NCBI GenBank assembly: GCA_963693035.2
Contig: CAXMMQ010000007.1
Location: 62,001 to 126,000, forward strand
Direction: 5' to 3'
DNA from: Lichenicoccus sp963693035
GTDB taxonomy: Bacteria > Pseudomonadota > Alphaproteobacteria > Acetobacterales > Acetobacteraceae
DNA: 64,000 nucleotides
Below the pieces are notes generated by a model. The model was given only the letters and a program-made list of their open reading frames with translations, made no database searches and was not told where the DNA came from. A program made the position numbers and the translations under genes. Shown here one piece after another: positions 43,686 to 52,120 of this stretch (within the stretch, counting starts at the first letter, position 1; every line of letters begins with the position of its first letter).

Positions 43686-43877
43686 ATGATCGAAACCAAG
43701 CTGCACGACCCGGCCAGCTTCGCCGCCCTCGACCGAGCGGCAGTCGAGAACCAGTTTCCGACCACCGAGCGGCTGCCGTGGGTGGTGCGCCACCAGCGCA
43801 AGCTGGCGATGGTGACCACCTTGATCGGTCTCGCGGTGCTGGCCTTCTGCGCCTTCACGCGAAGCGGCGCGCGTTAG
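43686..43877 (+). CDS. small membrane protein, possible holin-like
   Basis: The 63-residue product (MIETKLHDPASFAALDRAAV, then a helix LAMVTTLIGLAVLAFCAF and a short charged tail) has one C-terminal membrane segment. A TTG at 43647 in the same frame would add 13 residues. It lies 50 bp upstream of the L,D-transpeptidase-like gene, which suggests a lysis pair, but one-helix proteins of this size are common and no holin family is clearly matched. Confidence 0.5.
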   Translation: MIETKLHDPASFAALDRAAVENQFPTTERLPWVVRHQRKLAMVTTLIGLAVLAFCAFTRSGAR

Positions 43878-43927
43878 AGCTAGGCGCCATCACCCGGCTC
43901 GCAGGGCTCGACCCGAGGAGAAAGTGG

Positions 43928-44563
43928 ATGGCAGCATCTGGGTTAGCGGCGTTTTCCAAATCACCAGACCACGCCGTTTGGTTGGTGTTTTACGGGTATC
44001 AGCGCCGCCTTTATGTCGCTGGTGCCGGACAGGCCAGCCTCCCCATCGAAGCGTGGTCCGGGGGTGGTCAGACCAACGCCAGGAACGTTGAGCGTCGACA
44101 TCAGGTCGAGATGAAGCATAAATCCCACGTCCCCACCCACGACTTTCCCTTCAACCCCTTCCAAGGCATTTCTAACCGCGAGGTTTCGGTCACAGACCAT
44201 CGCGGCAAACAGCAAGCCGTCCATTCCCGGCGCGGTGGTGTCCTACCGCCTGGCGAGTGGATCGCCGTGGCCAAGGGCGCTCCCGGTTACCCCCAACACC
44301 TCAACTCGAAGTTGGGCGATTTCCCGACATGGTGGCTCTGCCCCTACCGAATCGGGAATGAATACGCGACGGTCCGCGATCTCAACACCTTTTACATCCA
44401 CGTCAGCGGATTTCTGGGAAGCGACGGCTGCATTGTGATGAGCCCGGACTATCTCACAATCCTCGCTTGCCGCCTCGGCAATCGGCCCTACACGGTGCTC
44501 CGCAGCACCGTGTTCGAGGGGACGGAACTCGACGGACGGTGCAATGTGTCGCATATGGTCTAG
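43928..44563 (+). CDS. L,D-transpeptidase/Tlde1-like (DUF2778-type) peptidoglycan enzyme
   Basis: The 211 residues start at an ATG preceded by GGAG. The C-terminal half contains GVLPPGEWIAVA, LCPYRIGNEYATVRDLNTFY and IHVSGFLGSDGCIVMSPDYL. The last block has the His and the S-x-G-C nucleophile arrangement of DUF2778/Tlde1 and YkuD-like proteins, which cut or exchange peptidoglycan cross-links. The N-terminal 100 residues (FYGYQRRLYVAGAGQASLPI) fit the short beta segment preceding such domains. In this position at the edge of the element an endolysin is plausible; a secreted toxin-like effector is the alternative. Confidence 0.6.
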   Translation: MAASGLAAFSKSPDHAVWLVFYGYQRRLYVAGAGQASLPIEAWSGGGQTNARNVERRHQVEMKHKSHVPTHDFPFNPFQGISNREVSVTDHRGKQQAVHSRRGGVLPPGEWIAVAKGAPGYPQHLNSKLGDFPTWWLCPYRIGNEYATVRDLNTFYIHVSGFLGSDGCIVMSPDYLTILACRLGNRPYTVLRSTVFEGTELDGRCNVSHMV

Positions 44564-44688
44564 GCCGTGCGGCCGGAATCCCTGACATGCATGTTTGACG
44601 AAAATTCCCGAACCAGGGTTGTTCGAATTTCTACGTGACCGGCGTAAGGGAGCCGGACATGCTGACAGGGATTACGGAGCGCGCTTGG

Positions 44689-45069
44689 TCAATCGTGCTG
44701 GCCGTCGCCACCCTCGCCGGTCCAACCGGCCGGCGGTGCACCGATCGAGTCCAGGTGGGCACCCTCGCCGGCCGGTAGCTGGCAGGGCAACCAGATGGCG
44801 CTCCACGACACGTCGGCGAAAGCCGGCATCGGGTCCACGTCCCGAACCTGCGCTCTGTGCCGTTCCTCGGTCTCGACCACTGCGCCAGCACGCCGAACGA
44901 CGCTTTGGGTCTTCGGCCGTGCCAACTCCGGCGCGATGCGGGCGCACCGGTTGCCAAGTGTCGATGCAGGCCGGCGGAGACGCGCGCTGATCGCAGCCCA
45001 CGGCACGCCAGCCCTCCGCATCTCGATGATCGTAGAGTCTTCGGCTTCCGTGAATGACGCTACCGCCAT
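44689..45069 (-). CDS. SANT/Myb-like HTH protein
   Basis: The 126 residues open with FTEAEDSTIIEMRRAGVPWA then AISARLRRPASTLGNRCARI, a helix-turn-helix resembling Myb/SANT or GcrA-like modules with an acidic first helix and the W-A-I-S turn. The C-terminal half (WSAIWLPCQLPAGEG) is not recognised. It overlaps the similar small gene at 45069 by 1 bp and is the last gene of the tail operon. A DNA-binding regulatory or packaging role is inferred. Confidence 0.55.
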   Translation of the reverse strand: MAVASFTEAEDSTIIEMRRAGVPWAAISARLRRPASTLGNRCARIAPELARPKTQSVVRRAGAVVETEERHRAQVRDVDPMPAFADVSWSAIWLPCQLPAGEGAHLDSIGAPPAGWTGEGGDGQHD

Positions 45070-45269
45070 CACCGTGGTCCGGCCAACGAGGCACGCTGAA
45101 GCCGCAGCACAGCCTGCGTTCGCTCCGGCGCGATCTCCGCAGCCCGACACATGATCGCGGTGATGCCGCGATTCAGCCGGTGGGCGATCGTCCGGTACGT
45201 GGCACCCTCGGCACGCATGGATCGCAGCACCGCGTCGTCCTCGGCGGTGAAAGGTCGCGGTGCTGGCAT
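45069..45269 (-). CDS. small SANT/Myb-like HTH protein
   Basis: The 66 residues (MPAPRPFTAEDDAVLRSMRA, EGATYRTIAHRLNRGITAIM, CRAAEI) carry the same helix-turn-helix pattern as the gene downstream, so the pair probably arose by duplication. Its ATG overlaps the tape measure stop by 1 bp. Function unknown; DNA binding inferred. Confidence 0.55.
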   Translation of the reverse strand: MPAPRPFTAEDDAVLRSMRAEGATYRTIAHRLNRGITAIMCRAAEIAPERTQAVLRLQRASLAGPR

Positions 45270-47254
45270 CAGGGGTTTGGTGCCGTCCCAAATTCGAAGC
45301 CTGGAAACTGTATCTGGTTGCGACCGGAGCGAGCGGCGTCCCAAGCGCTCTTGACGCCATCCCAAGCGCTCTGCTTGACGGCGGCGTGCAGCCCGGCATC
45401 GCCAAACGTTGACTGGATGTTCTGCGTGATAGTGGTGTTGATCGTGGTGTTCGCCGTCTGCGACCGCGCACCACCCGGCGCACCGGATAGCATATGCGGC
45501 GGGACCGTGTTGCCGATCGGTTGCGTCAATGTTCGCATCATCGCTGCCGTGGTCGGCGTGCGCAGCGCATCCTGAATGCTCTTGTACGTCCCCGGCTGGT
45601 GCGCCTTGAGTTCGGCAGCCAGCTTGCCACGATCCTCGGCCGCACCGGCACCGCCAAGCAGGGTGCCGAGCCCGGCCGATGCGGCGACAACCTCATTTAT
45701 GGTCCAGAGCAGCGCGTCGAACAGCGCCAGCACAACCTGAAGTTCTTTTTCCCAAACTGCAAACAGGCCCGGCAGCAGGAACTTCGCGACGCTGACCCCG
45801 ATCTTGTCGGTGGTGTCTTGTAGGTCATGAAAGTCGTCTTTGATCTTGCCGAGGTTTTTCTGCAAGTCGGGATCGCTGACTTCCTTCGCCCAAGCGGCAT
45901 TGAACCCATCGGTGGCCGGCTTGATCGCCGCCTTGAATTTGTCGATCTGCGGCTGCCACGACTTCTCGTCACCGATCAAGAGCGCGGTGAGACTTGGCTG
46001 TCCGTGCGCCCACTGAAAAAGGTCGCGGGCGGCGAGACCGACACCCGCGATCGCAAGGCCGACCAACAGCCAGGGACCGGAGATCAGGCCGATCGAGATG
46101 GGCCACGCGCCGGTCTGCGCAATCGCCATCGTCAGGAAGGCACCGAGCGTGATGCCGAGATCGGCTACAAGATTTTGGTAGCCGCCGAGTTTTTTCGCCG
46201 CCTTATCCAGCGCAACATTCAGGCCGTCGAACATGCCGACGACCGGTGTCGTGATCGCGTTGACCGCGCCCGTGTCCACCAGCGTCTTGCCGACGCCTTT
46301 CGTGACGTCGCCTTTGATCGCCGCCTCGGCGCCGCCGAAGGTCATGGGCAGTGCGTTCATGCCCCGCTGCACGTTCGCCCTGCCGCGTTCCAGCAGGTTG
46401 ATCAAGCCGTTGGTGTCGTTGTCCTTGCTTGCGATCCAGGCTTTGAGTTGATCCGGCCCGCCGGCTGCATCTTGCAGCAAACGGAAAAACATATTGTTGT
46501 CGCGGCGTATCAAGGTCAACTGGCCGGCCTTGACCTGACCAGCCGAGATCAGGTTATCGATCTGCCGGATAGTTCGATTGTTCTGCGCCGGCGTCATGTG
46601 CGCCAACGCCAACATTTTCGTGATCGTATCGACCGTGCGCAGCATCTGGTCGTTGGTCTGGTGCGTGACCGGCTGCAATTGCTTGAAGTTCGCGACGAGG
46701 TTCGCGACGCCTTCCGGCTCTACACGCGCAGCGCGGGCGATCTCGAACACGCGGTCACGGACCTGTGCGAGTTCCTTATCGTTTGCAGTGACGCTATGAA
46801 GGATCGCGTTCAACTGCGCATAAGAGTTCGTCGCATCCACGATCGCCTCGGCACCGAACAGGCCGGCGCCGACACCGAGGACCGGTGCCACCATCTCAGA
46901 CGGGCCACGCTCCCGGCCCCGCCGACCGCGACCCTCGCCTTCGCCGTCCTCGCGTGGTGCGCGACCAGGGATGCGGTTGCCATCGGGATCGAAGCCGCGC
47001 CCGCCGGTCAGGGTGCGTATCGTGTTCTCGCGGATGGTGACGGTTTTGTCGCGGATGGTGTCGAGGTTGCGCTTTACGCCGTTCACCGCCTCGTTGACTT
47101 GACGAAAGGCGCCTTCGTCGGCTTTGACCCTCACCGTATGGTCAAGGTCGCGCAACTGCTTCTTCAGCTTGTTGATTGCAGCTTCCACGTTACGGACGGA
47201 CTCCTTCTGGAGTACGAACCGGATTTCATTTACAAGCGAGCGGACCACAGGCAT
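45269..47254 (-). CDS. phage tail tape measure protein
   Basis: The 661 residues show an N-terminal coiled coil (ESVRNVEAAINKLKKQLRDL and VNEAVNGVKRNLDTIRDK), a TMP core (DATNSYAQLNAILHSVTAND, VANLVANFKQLQP, RTIRQIDNLISAGQVKAGQL), a hydrophobic stretch (LGITLGAFLTMAIA, WLLVGLAIAGVGLAARDLF), and a C-terminal Thr/Gln-rich end (NTTINTTITQNIQSTFGDAG). It would set tail length in a siphovirus- or myovirus-type tail. No tail tube, chaperone frameshift or baseplate genes are seen next to it, so the tail module is incomplete. Confidence 0.82.
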   Translation of the reverse strand: MPVVRSLVNEIRFVLQKESVRNVEAAINKLKKQLRDLDHTVRVKADEGAFRQVNEAVNGVKRNLDTIRDKTVTIRENTIRTLTGGRGFDPDGNRIPGRAPREDGEGEGRGRRGRERGPSEMVAPVLGVGAGLFGAEAIVDATNSYAQLNAILHSVTANDKELAQVRDRVFEIARAARVEPEGVANLVANFKQLQPVTHQTNDQMLRTVDTITKMLALAHMTPAQNNRTIRQIDNLISAGQVKAGQLTLIRRDNNMFFRLLQDAAGGPDQLKAWIASKDNDTNGLINLLERGRANVQRGMNALPMTFGGAEAAIKGDVTKGVGKTLVDTGAVNAITTPVVGMFDGLNVALDKAAKKLGGYQNLVADLGITLGAFLTMAIAQTGAWPISIGLISGPWLLVGLAIAGVGLAARDLFQWAHGQPSLTALLIGDEKSWQPQIDKFKAAIKPATDGFNAAWAKEVSDPDLQKNLGKIKDDFHDLQDTTDKIGVSVAKFLLPGLFAVWEKELQVVLALFDALLWTINEVVAASAGLGTLLGGAGAAEDRGKLAAELKAHQPGTYKSIQDALRTPTTAAMMRTLTQPIGNTVPPHMLSGAPGGARSQTANTTINTTITQNIQSTFGDAGLHAAVKQSAWDGVKSAWDAARSGRNQIQFPGFEFGTAPNP

Positions 47255-47257
47255 CGG

Positions 47258-47542
47258 CTAGTTCCTTGCAGCGTCGAACGCATTGTTCGGGTCTGGCCGG
47301 CGGGCCTCGGCCAGCATGTCGGCTTCCACCCCGCCGAGTGCATCCAGTGCGATGCGGACCCCGTGATAGCCGCGTGACCGATAGATCGAGTCCAAAATCA
47401 GCGACATCGCGGTGACCGAGGCAATAACCAGTGCGTCGGGATCGTGCGCCGGCAGGCCGTCAACAGCCTCGACCAGCCGCGCTATCTGATCGATCGCGGT
47501 GTCAACGTAGGCGCCGGTCTCAATCAGATCAGCGTCGGTCAT
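47258..47542 (-). CDS. small phage protein of unknown function
   Basis: The 94 residues start at MTDADLIETGAYVDTAIDQI, with a helical middle (ALVIASVTAMSLILDSIYRS) and a charged end. The start overlaps the preceding gene (ATGA). The position just before the tape measure gene is where tail assembly chaperones usually lie, but no similarity is recognised. Confidence 0.6.
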   Translation of the reverse strand: MTDADLIETGAYVDTAIDQIARLVEAVDGLPAHDPDALVIASVTAMSLILDSIYRSRGYHGVRIALDALGGVEADMLAEARRPDPNNAFDAARN

Positions 47543-47814
47543 CGGGCCGGCACCGCGAACGGCAAATGATGCGGTTCGGCGACGAACTTCGCAACCGCGT
47601 CCGCGCATCCACAAGCGATCGTGTCGCGGAGCGCGGAACCGGTCAAGGGCAATTCGGGATCGCGGCCGTACAGCCGGCACGTGACGCTCGGTACGCCGAC
47701 CGGCCGGCGGTCGGCGTCATGCTGCTGGCGCGTGATGACTTCGTGCATGCCGATGATGCGGACGCGGCGGGTCACCATGCCGCGTTTTGATTCTGGTGCG
47801 GTTTCTTCTGTCAT
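47539..47814 (-). CDS. small phage protein of unknown function
   Basis: The 91 residues include GMVTRRVRIIGMHEVITRQQ, VPSVTCRLYGRDPELPLTGS and ALRDTIACGCADAVAKFVAE. No family is recognised. Coupling by overlaps on both sides (1 bp upstream, 4 bp downstream) places it in the structural operon. Confidence 0.6.
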   Translation of the reverse strand: MTEETAPESKRGMVTRRVRIIGMHEVITRQQHDADRRPVGVPSVTCRLYGRDPELPLTGSALRDTIACGCADAVAKFVAEPHHLPFAVPAR

Positions 47815-48344
47815 CAGGCGGCCATCGGATCGTGCAGGCCGACCACGACGATCTGCGACCCGTCATTCATGGTCAGCGGCGCGGACAAGAACGCCGCGTG
47901 CGGCAGCAGGTATGCCCCGGTGTCCGACACGGTGCCGTCACGGTTGAACTTGACCGGCCCGTCGAAGGTGCAGGTCTGGCCGGCCGTGACCTGAGCCCAT
48001 ATCTTTCCGCGTTGCATGACCGAGATCACGGGCGGCAGCAACGGTGCGCCGGTCGGGAAAAACAGCGGGTCCGGCGCATGATCCAGCAGGGCATCCTTCA
48101 CGAAGATGCCGAAGGGAACGATGGTGGTCGAGCTTGCTGCCGCGACCGCGACGGACGGCAATGCGCCGGTGCCGTTCGGCAGGACGCAAAGCACGAGACC
48201 AGCGGTGACGGGATCGCTCTGCTGATAGGGTAACGCGACGGTCAAGCTGTAGTCGAGGCCGAACTTCAAGCCGGCGTAAGCGATCTCGGTGTACAGGTTC
48301 GCTGTCGTCTGACCAATGCCGACATTCAAAGGGATGGTGCTCAT
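47814..48344 (-). CDS. phage structural (cement/decoration-like) protein
   Basis: The 176-residue beta-rich protein reads STIPLNVGIGQTTANLYTEI, DYSLTVALPYQQSDPVTAGL, TIVPFGIFVKDALLDHAP, VMQRGKIWAQVTAGQTCTFD and a terminal HDPMAA. The short N-terminal tail followed by a repetitive beta domain, with the GKIWAQV phrase, is typical of the Gp24-type capsid cement proteins of podoviruses and siphoviruses. Its presence without a capsid gene is odd and supports a remnant or satellite that decorates a helper capsid. Confidence 0.6.
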   Translation of the reverse strand: MSTIPLNVGIGQTTANLYTEIAYAGLKFGLDYSLTVALPYQQSDPVTAGLVLCVLPNGTGALPSVAVAAASSTTIVPFGIFVKDALLDHAPDPLFFPTGAPLLPPVISVMQRGKIWAQVTAGQTCTFDGPVKFNRDGTVSDTGAYLLPHAAFLSAPLTMNDGSQIVVVGLHDPMAA

Positions 48345-48346
48345 GC

Positions 48347-48958
48347 TTACGATCCCGTATTGAACAGTCGGCGGCGTGCCTCGCTCGCCGACAGCGTGCG
48401 GTCGGGCTGGTAGTCCGCGACATCGCTACGCGTGGCAGGCGGCAGGGTGCCGGCGTTGAACAAGTCGGCGCGGACCTGCATGCGGGCTTGCGCGGCGGTC
48501 GCGGTCGGCGTGGCGTTGTCGAGACGCATCTGAACGTTCTGCCCGGCAATCCATGCCGGCTGCGTCGCCAGCTTGCGGGCGATGTCGGCACGGTGGGCGG
48601 CGTGGGTGGCCTCGACCTTGGCGATCGCGGCGGCAGTGTCGCGATCGCGGGTGGCGTGGTCGGTCAGACCGAGGCGGTGGTCGGCGGCGTCGGCGCGCAT
48701 GCCTCCGTCGATCAGCATTTTGCGGCGGGCGGCAGTGGCGGCAGTCAGGGTGGGCGGGGTGCTGTCGGCGGCGTCGGTGTGGAAATCCATCGACCCCTCG
48801 CCGGTGCGGAAGGTCTCGACGGGTGCAGCGTCAACTCGGACGGTCGGTGCTGGGCTGCCGCGTCGCGTGGCCTCTTCAGCCTCGGTCTGTGCGTACGCCT
48901 CGATATAGGCGGGGCTCTTGTTCTTGAACTCGGGTCGGTCGGTGGTGGTGTTGGTCAT
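48347..48958 (-). CDS. phage protein, scaffold-like
   Basis: The 203 residues starting at MTNTTTDRPEFKNKSPAYIE are highly charged, Ala-rich and helical (RKMLIDGGMRADAADHRLG, AAAIAKVEATHAAHRADIAR). The composition and the position directly upstream of the cement-like gene suit a scaffold or head-associated protein. No domain is recognised, and the assignment rests on context. Confidence 0.55.
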   Translation of the reverse strand: MTNTTTDRPEFKNKSPAYIEAYAQTEAEEATRRGSPAPTVRVDAAPVETFRTGEGSMDFHTDAADSTPPTLTAATAARRKMLIDGGMRADAADHRLGLTDHATRDRDTAAAIAKVEATHAAHRADIARKLATQPAWIAGQNVQMRLDNATPTATAAQARMQVRADLFNAGTLPPATRSDVADYQPDRTLSASEARRRLFNTGS

Positions 48959-49040
48959 GGTTGTGGGCCTCCTGTTGAGTGATAGTAGCAGCAGACGCTC
49001 AACGCATGTGCTGGATGTTCGCGGTGAATACTTGAAGTCT

Positions 49041-49787
49041 TCAGACTGTCGCGCGGTCGATGTGCTGCCGAAGCTGCGGTGGTTGGCAGAGCCCGTCGAG
49101 CATGGTCCGGCCACCGTCACGGTAGAGCATGGCCGCGACCTGCGCGTGCTGGTCCGGCTTCAGATGATCGGCGGCGAGGAAGGTGTGCGCCCGCAAAAAC
49201 AAGTGTGTGTCGTGGTCTTGATCGCGGACAACATGGACATCGCAGGCGAATGCACCACCGTCGATCGGCAGCAGCCAATCCCGCTGCTGCTCCATCACCA
49301 GCAGCAGCGCCTCCGGCGCATGCAGCAGGGTGTCGTGCGCGGCATAGATCGCGGTGCGGATGTCGGCGCGCGGCCATGTGCGCTGGAGCAGCCGGCCGGC
49401 GGCATGCAGGCCGATGAACAGGCTGGCCGGTCGGTCGGTCACCATGCCGTCGCCGCGCATCAAGCCGACTGATAGCCAACAAAGTTCGATCCCGTCATGC
49501 GTCTTCTGGTCGGAGAGGGGCTGCCGACAGGCCCGTGCCGAGCGATAAATCGCCGTGCGCTTTTCGGTGACGTAGGGTGCGAGCGGCAATCGCCGATCCA
49601 GTTCGGCGAGTGCTGCTTTGCGTTTGAGATTCCCGCATAAGGTTATGTGCTCGACCAACTTGCGAGGGATCGCGCGGGCGGCGGCGATCAGCTTGCGGTG
49701 GTCGGCGTCGATTTCGGCGATCGCCTGCCGGGCGAGCCCGACAAACTCGTAAGGCAGCGATGGTGCTGCCGTGGTGGGGGTGTGCAT
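49041..49787 (-). CDS. hypothetical phage-element protein
   Basis: The 248 residues from MHTPTTAAPSLPYEFVGLAR include QAIAEIDADHRKLIAAARAI, CWLSVGLMRGDGMVTDRPAS, APEALLLVMEQQRDWLLPID and DVHVVRDQDHDTHLFLRAHT. It is a mixed alpha/beta protein with no signal peptide. I do not recognise a family. It lies in the same transcription direction as the tail genes, between 49796 and 48347. Confidence 0.55.
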   Translation of the reverse strand: MHTPTTAAPSLPYEFVGLARQAIAEIDADHRKLIAAARAIPRKLVEHITLCGNLKRKAALAELDRRLPLAPYVTEKRTAIYRSARACRQPLSDQKTHDGIELCWLSVGLMRGDGMVTDRPASLFIGLHAAGRLLQRTWPRADIRTAIYAAHDTLLHAPEALLLVMEQQRDWLLPIDGGAFACDVHVVRDQDHDTHLFLRAHTFLAADHLKPDQHAQVAAMLYRDGGRTMLDGLCQPPQLRQHIDRATV

Positions 49788-49795
49788 GGCATGGA

Positions 49796-50383
49796 TCAGC
49801 CGACGCCGAGGAACGCCAGCAGCGCCTCGACCGAGTTGGCACCCTGCATGGCGAACGAGGCATCGGAACACCATGAAGCGTAGCATTCTGCGCGGCGACG
49901 TGCGGTGGCGGCTGCGGCTGCGGCTTCGTGATAGTGCTCCGACATCAGGTTGATTGCGCACTCGGCGGCGTCGCGCAGCACGCGGCGGAATGCCTCTCGG
50001 GCAGCCTGTAGGTCGCCCTCAGCCCGCGTGATGGCGATGGTGGTGACTTCGGCCTGCGCGATGTGGTCGTGCCGCTGCCGGTCCAGCCGGGCGGCTTCGT
50101 GCTGGTTCGGACGCTCGCCTCGGGCGGTGGCGGCGATCAACTCGGCTTTGGCAGCTTCGGTGGCGGTGGCGGCGAGTTCGATGGCACGGAGATCGTCGTG
50201 CAGGGCATTGAGCCGGCCGGTGGCAATGATGATGGCGTCGCGGGCGGCGCCATAGCCTTCGATCTCAGTTTCGGGGTCGTTGCAGCAGGGTGGCCGGGCC
50301 GGCGCCACATACATCCCGGTGCGGGGCGAGAGGACCGGCGAGAAGTTGAAGCTGTCGGGGATGGTGAGGATCGAGAGTGACAT
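49796..50383 (-). CDS. hypothetical coiled-coil protein
   Basis: The 195 residues have an N-terminal stretch with Pro and a Cys pair (YVAPARPPCCNDPETEIEGY), then a long Ala/Arg/Glu-rich coiled coil (AIELAATATEAAKAELIAAT, EGDLQAAREAFRRVLRDAAE) and a C-terminal helical end. It is the first gene of the leftward late operon. Function unknown. Confidence 0.55.
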   Translation of the reverse strand: MSLSILTIPDSFNFSPVLSPRTGMYVAPARPPCCNDPETEIEGYGAARDAIIIATGRLNALHDDLRAIELAATATEAAKAELIAATARGERPNQHEAARLDRQRHDHIAQAEVTTIAITRAEGDLQAAREAFRRVLRDAAECAINLMSEHYHEAAAAAATARRRAECYASWCSDASFAMQGANSVEALLAFLGVG

Positions 50384-50959
50384 CGCGGTGGACTCCGTTG
50401 AACGCGAGAAGCCCGCCGGGCTGGATGCCGGGCGGGGTGGGTGGAAAGTGTTGTAAAAGTAGGTGGCAGTATAGTTTTCGCGGAGGCGAAATGCCGACCT
50501 GAAAAAAGCTACGGATTACTGCGAAAAGCTGGTGTTCGAGGGCGCTGCGGGAGTGGGGTGTGGATGTTATCGACCGACTACCGACCTGATTACTTCTCGA
50601 CCACTTCACCCACGGTAGGCTTTACTTGTCGAGCCGTAAACAGGCAAAGATCGGCCAGCCGGCAAGTGCCGTGTGTTGCTTGTTCGACACGCATTGTGTG
50701 TCGGTCTTGCAACACCATCCGCACTGCGCTGCGCGACCATGCCGCCGGGTTGTTGCGCCCTACCGGCACAAACCGCCTCACAGATCGCTGCCGGCATGTG
50801 CTGCGCCCCTCGGCAGGCTATACCGAAACCCCACTAAAAAGTGCCCCAGGAAACTCCCGGAAAACCGCCACCGGGATCACCTTCAAAAACCTATGCGGTA
50901 AGCACTTGCTTTCGGTATGGGTAAGCATCATGTTCAGGGTGCCAACCGGGAGACGATCG
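50384..50959. promoter_or_regulatory. divergent control region between late operon and serine recombinase
   Basis: No gene is supported in any frame over these 576 bp. The section 50441-50640 is lower in GC than its surroundings and must contain the promoters for the leftward genes and for the recombinase. No clear palindrome or -35/-10 pair could be fixed by eye. Confidence 0.4.
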
Positions 50960-51610
50960 ATGGCAGCAAAACAACTTCGCGCCGCCCTGTATCTTCGGGT
51001 GAGCACGTCCGGCCAGGATGTCGCCAACCAGAAGCGCGAACTGGAAGCCGTCGCCGAGGCCCGTGGTTGGCTCGTGACGGCCATTTACGCCGACGAAGGC
51101 ATATCGGGCTCCAAAGGTCGCGATCGCCGTCCACAACTCGATGCGCTGCTTAACGACGCCAGCAAGCACCGCTTCGATGTCGCGATGATCTGGTCGGTCG
51201 ATCGTCTCGGCAGGTCGCTGCCGGACCTGATCAGCAGCATGCAGACCCTGCACGCCGCGAAGGTCGATCTGTTCCTGCACCAGCAGAACATCGACACCAC
51301 GACGCCAACCGGACGCGCGATGTTCGGCATGCTGGCGGTGTTCGGCGAGTTCGAGCGCGCCATGATCGTCGCCCGCGTGCAGTCCGGTATGGATCGCGCG
51401 AAGGAAGAGCAGGCTGCCGGGATGGTGCGGCGTGACAAGCAAGGCATCAAGAAGAAGCTGATTGGCCGGCCGAGGATCAGCGACAAGACCGCCGACGCAA
51501 TCAAGGCCCGGCTGCTGGCGAAGGATGCCGGCGTGCTCAGGATCGCCAAGGATGCCGGTGTGGGGGTCTCGGTGGTGCAGCGGCTCCAGAAGGAACTGCT
51601 CGCCGCGTAG
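50960..51610 (+). CDS. small serine recombinase (resolvase/invertase type)
   Basis: The 216 residues have an N-terminal catalytic domain RAALYLRVSTSGQDVANQKR with the nucleophilic Ser, the WSVDRLGRSLPDLISSMQTL arginine block, and the helix-E region GRAMFGMLAVFGEFERAMIV. The C-terminal HTH reads VLRIAKDAGVGVSVVQRLQ. It could invert or resolve a DNA segment in the element; no matched crossover repeats were found nearby. The start at 50960 follows GGGAG; an ATG at 50930 would add 10 residues. It is a different protein from the broken large recombinase at 41818. Confidence 0.85.
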   Translation: MAAKQLRAALYLRVSTSGQDVANQKRELEAVAEARGWLVTAIYADEGISGSKGRDRRPQLDALLNDASKHRFDVAMIWSVDRLGRSLPDLISSMQTLHAAKVDLFLHQQNIDTTTPTGRAMFGMLAVFGEFERAMIVARVQSGMDRAKEEQAAGMVRRDKQGIKKKLIGRPRISDKTADAIKARLLAKDAGVLRIAKDAGVGVSVVQRLQKELLAA

Positions 51611-51634
51611 CGCGATCGTCGTGGCCGTGCGAGG

Positions 51635-52120
51635 CTACTTCTCGCCGTCCTCGACCACTACCGGTCGGGGCGTCTCTAACGACTTGCGCAAACCCTCGCG
51701 CGTTTTCTGGTCAACGGTCTTACCGCCAGTGATCAGAACCTGTAACTCTTCGTCAGAGAGATCGCTGGTATTCCCGGCGATCATCGCGTCCAGATCGTCA
51801 TTCGTGAACTCGTCAATAGATCGTCTGTTCATTGTGAGCACCGTTGAAGCTTGCAGTTTCGGACTAACGTATGGCGCTGCACTCCTTGCGCAGTCGAGCG
51901 CCAGATTGACCTCACCGGCACGAAGCGCGGTGCGCATCAAATGCAGCATCGTGCCAACCGGATCGAGCCGGGCCAGCACCGCGTCGGTCAATTTGATGTT
52001 CATGGTCGAACTGGCCTCGACCAGCGCACGGGCGCGGGCAGCAGTGGCCTTGTTCGGCGTGCCAGCCTTCCTGCCCGAACCGAGAGTTTTGCCGAGTCCG
52101 CGTGGTCTGCCTCCGGGCAT
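51635..52120 (-). CDS. phage-associated protein, small-terminase-like
   Basis: The 161 residues start MPGGRPRGLGKTLGSGRKAG and continue TPNKATAARARALVEA, then DPVGTMLHLMRTALRAGEVN and LALDCARSAAPYVSPKLQAS. Basic-glycine openings followed by this helical DCA/AAPYxxPKL block are common in prophage genes next to terminases, and some are annotated as small terminase. There is no large terminase in the window, so its role remains open. It converges with the recombinase, 24 bp apart. Confidence 0.55.
   Translation of the reverse strand: MPGGRPRGLGKTLGSGRKAGTPNKATAARARALVEASSTMNIKLTDAVLARLDPVGTMLHLMRTALRAGEVNLALDCARSAAPYVSPKLQASTVLTMNRRSIDEFTNDDLDAMIAGNTSDLSDEELQVLITGGKTVDQKTREGLRKSLETPRPVVVEDGEK

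Noticed and set aside
47827..48233. Plus-strand frame opposite the cement-like gene
   Set aside because: The minus-strand gene is coupled to its neighbours by overlaps and has a natural beta-rich sequence; the plus frame is a shadow.
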